Shown here: one piece after another, positions 62,844 through 64,000 of the stretch
Position numbering within the stretch: the stretch's first letter is position 1
How the letters are laid out: every line of letters starts with the position of its first letter
Position numbers and translations under genes: made by a program
Assembly: GCA_034435975.1 (NCBI GenBank)
Contig: DAOTWD010000132.1
Location: 1 to 64,000, forward strand
Reading direction: 5' to 3'
DNA length: 64,000 nt
Source: CAKZQX01 sp034435975
GTDB taxonomy: Bacteria; Chloroflexota; Chloroflexia; Chloroflexales; Chloroflexaceae
The notes under the pieces: generated by a model
What the model saw: the letters and a program-made list of their open reading frames with translations, nothing else
Databases searched by the model: none
What the model was told of the DNA's origin: nothing

Positions 62844-63508
62844 GATACGTCGTTGAGTCGTTCGATACTCTCGTCGGCACCAATCACGACCAGCAAGTCT
62901 CCTTCTTGAAACAGGTAGCTGGTTGAAGGCGAAATCGTCAGTGCCGGGCCACGCTTGACGGCTAGAACCGTAATGCCATAGTTCCGCCGCAAGTCGGCCT
63001 CGATCAAGGTATGCCCGACCATTGACTCGGGGACGCGCAACTCGGTAATACTAAAGCCTGGCTCCAGTTCGAGATGATCGAGAATGGCGGGTGTGGTTAA
63101 GGTTCTGGCCAGACGCCGCCCGGTTTCATGCTCTGGCAATACCACGCGATCAGCCCCGATGCGTTCCAGGATAGTGCGCTGCCGCTCAGTGAGGGCTTTA
63201 CATACGACGGTGCGCACGCCCAGGCTTTTGAGTGCCACCGTTGTCATCAGGTTGGCCTCGAAATTACTCCCAATCGCCACCACCACCGTGTCAAAGGATG
63301 TAATGTCCACGGCGCGGAGCGCCTCTTCGTCCGTCGCATCTAGTGCGACCACCTGGGTACAGTGATCCGAGAGACGTTGCACCAGATCGGGATCGCGATC
63401 AATGCCCAGCACATTATATCCGCGACTCACCAGCGTCAATACGAGGCTCGTCCCAAACCGACCCAGACCAATGACGGCAAATTCCTTTTTCCCATTGCGG
63501 CGCGGCAT
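62840..63508 (-). CDS. TrkA/KtrA-family regulatory subunit
   Basis: A 222-residue RCK protein: the N-terminal Rossmann NAD(H)-binding domain has FAVIGLGRFGTSLVLTLVSRG, GIDRDPDLVQ and VVAIGSNFEAN, and the C-terminal TrkA_C domain has LLVVIGADESIERL. It gates the TrkH-type subunit encoded immediately downstream. ATG 63508 follows AGAGGAAGAGCG; an upstream in-frame start at 63619 would add 37 unusual residues. Confidence 0.92.
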   Translation of the reverse strand: MPRRNGKKEFAVIGLGRFGTSLVLTLVSRGYNVLGIDRDPDLVQRLSDHCTQVVALDATDEEALRAVDITSFDTVVVAIGSNFEANLMTTVALKSLGVRTVVCKALTERQRTILERIGADRVVLPEHETGRRLARTLTTPAILDHLELEPGFSITELRVPESMVGHTLIEADLRRNYGITVLAVKRGPALTISPSTSYLFQEGDLLVVIGADESIERLNDVS

Positions 63509-63724
63509 CGCTCTTCCTCTGCTTTGTATAGGAGATACCGATACGATGGTTCTCCCCAATAAATACAGATCTTCATCGGTAGGATACCGGTGCCACACGC
63601 CTGGGTGCAAATCAGGCATCGAGCTGAGTCAGATGGCTTCATACGAGGGATTGGCCGAGTCTGTTCTCTGTACCTGCCCGCTTCTAGACGTGTAGCTGGC
63701 CGGATGTCAGTGTCACATTCTGTC

Positions 63725-63730
63725 TATAAT
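63725..63730 (+). promoter_or_regulatory. Possible -10 box upstream of the TatD-type gene
   Basis: TATAAT lies 81 bases before ATG 63811 in the 302-bp spacer between the divergent trkA and TatD genes. A -35 box is not clear (TGTCAG/TGTCAC nearby, short spacing). The rest of the spacer shows nothing distinct. Confidence 0.3.
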
Positions 63731-63810
63731 ATAGCTCCTATTGTACATCGCTTCGCTCTTATGCACCATAGCAGAAACCACGCCCAAAAAAGGTATGCTA
63801 CAATGCACGT

Positions 63811-64000
63811 ATGCAAAGAGAAACACGTTTTGTCGATACCCATATGCATCTCCAATCAGCGCGCTTCGATCCAGATCGGGCCGCGGTGCTAGAGCGGGCC
63901 ACCGCTGCTGGTGTCACCTGTATGATCGAAATAGGCTATGATCTCCCATCAAGCCAGGCCGCACTGGCACTGGCAACCCGGTACGCATCGATCTATGCCG
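63811..64000 (+). CDS. TatD-family hydrolase, 5' part (runs off the window)
   Basis: The first 63 codons of a TatD-type metal-dependent hydrolase. RFVDTHMHLQSARFD holds the DxHxHL metal motif, and AGVTCMIEIGYDLPSSQAAL follows as in the family. TatD enzymes act as DNases or D-aminoacyl-tRNA-type deacylases; the exact role is not defined by this fragment. The gene continues beyond the right edge. Confidence 0.85.
   Translation, partial: MQRETRFVDTHMHLQSARFDPDRAAVLERATAAGVTCMIEIGYDLPSSQAALALATRYASIYA

Overview
The window is a bacterial chromosome segment, roughly 58% GC by eye, dense in genes and running off the right edge inside a TatD-type hydrolase. The gene set points to a filamentous or otherwise complex member of the Chloroflexota: a CHAT protease/STAND-type ATPase pair, Uma2-type sequences, a methylmalonyl-CoA epimerase, cobalamin-type radical SAM enzymes, and many purine/pyrimidine-rich intergenic repeats. 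This placement is inference from gene content; no rRNA or tRNA gene was recognised in the window.

Layout. 1-8.4 kb: SMC, an alpha/beta hydrolase, an isoaspartyl peptidase/asparaginase and a GAF-GAF-PAS histidine kinase. 8.5-15 kb: methylmalonyl-CoA epimerase between repeat-rich spacers, then a two-gene minus-strand operon. Its first gene is a CHAT protease-ATPase with C-terminal membrane helices. Its second is a membrane ATPase carrying 34 uninterrupted Gly-Val-Ala-X tetrads encoded by a 12-bp minisatellite. 15-28 kb: PEP-synthase/PPDK regulatory protein, rhodanese lipoprotein, AAA+ ATPase, an apparently orphan DNA methyltransferase, a GatD amidotransferase, a 171-bp MITE with a 7-bp target duplication, and a split BadF/HgdC-type activase.

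29-44.3 kb is a mycofactocin redox island. It holds an NDMA/mycofactocin-type methanol dehydrogenase, a MoxR ATPase and a CoxE-like VWA protein, MftM, MftC, two FadH/OYE flavoproteins, an EtfA/FixC/FixX/EtfB electron-transfer set and MftE. No mftA, mftB, mftD or mftF was found here. The proposed logic is that the alcohol dehydrogenase reduces mycofactocin and the flavoproteins with ETF and the FixCX-like proteins pass electrons to quinone. The precursor and glycosyltransferase must then lie elsewhere. Repetitive GACGAGGC/GCATCC elements separate these genes, form gene ends, and one has entered the Rossmann fold of MftM in frame.

44.4-50.8 kb is a tightly packed five-gene operon: two cobalamin-type radical SAM proteins, two GNAT-like proteins and a GH3-type acyl-adenylating enzyme. 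I know of no described pathway with this set. 51-64 kb holds an alpha/beta hydrolase fused to a cyclic-nucleotide-binding domain, a U32 peptidase (RlhA-like), a Uma2 gene broken by one in-frame stop, two SPFH membrane proteins, dihydrolipoamide dehydrogenase, a TrkH/TrkA potassium uptake pair and the partial TatD gene.

All functional assignments are from reading motifs and gene order; no search was run.
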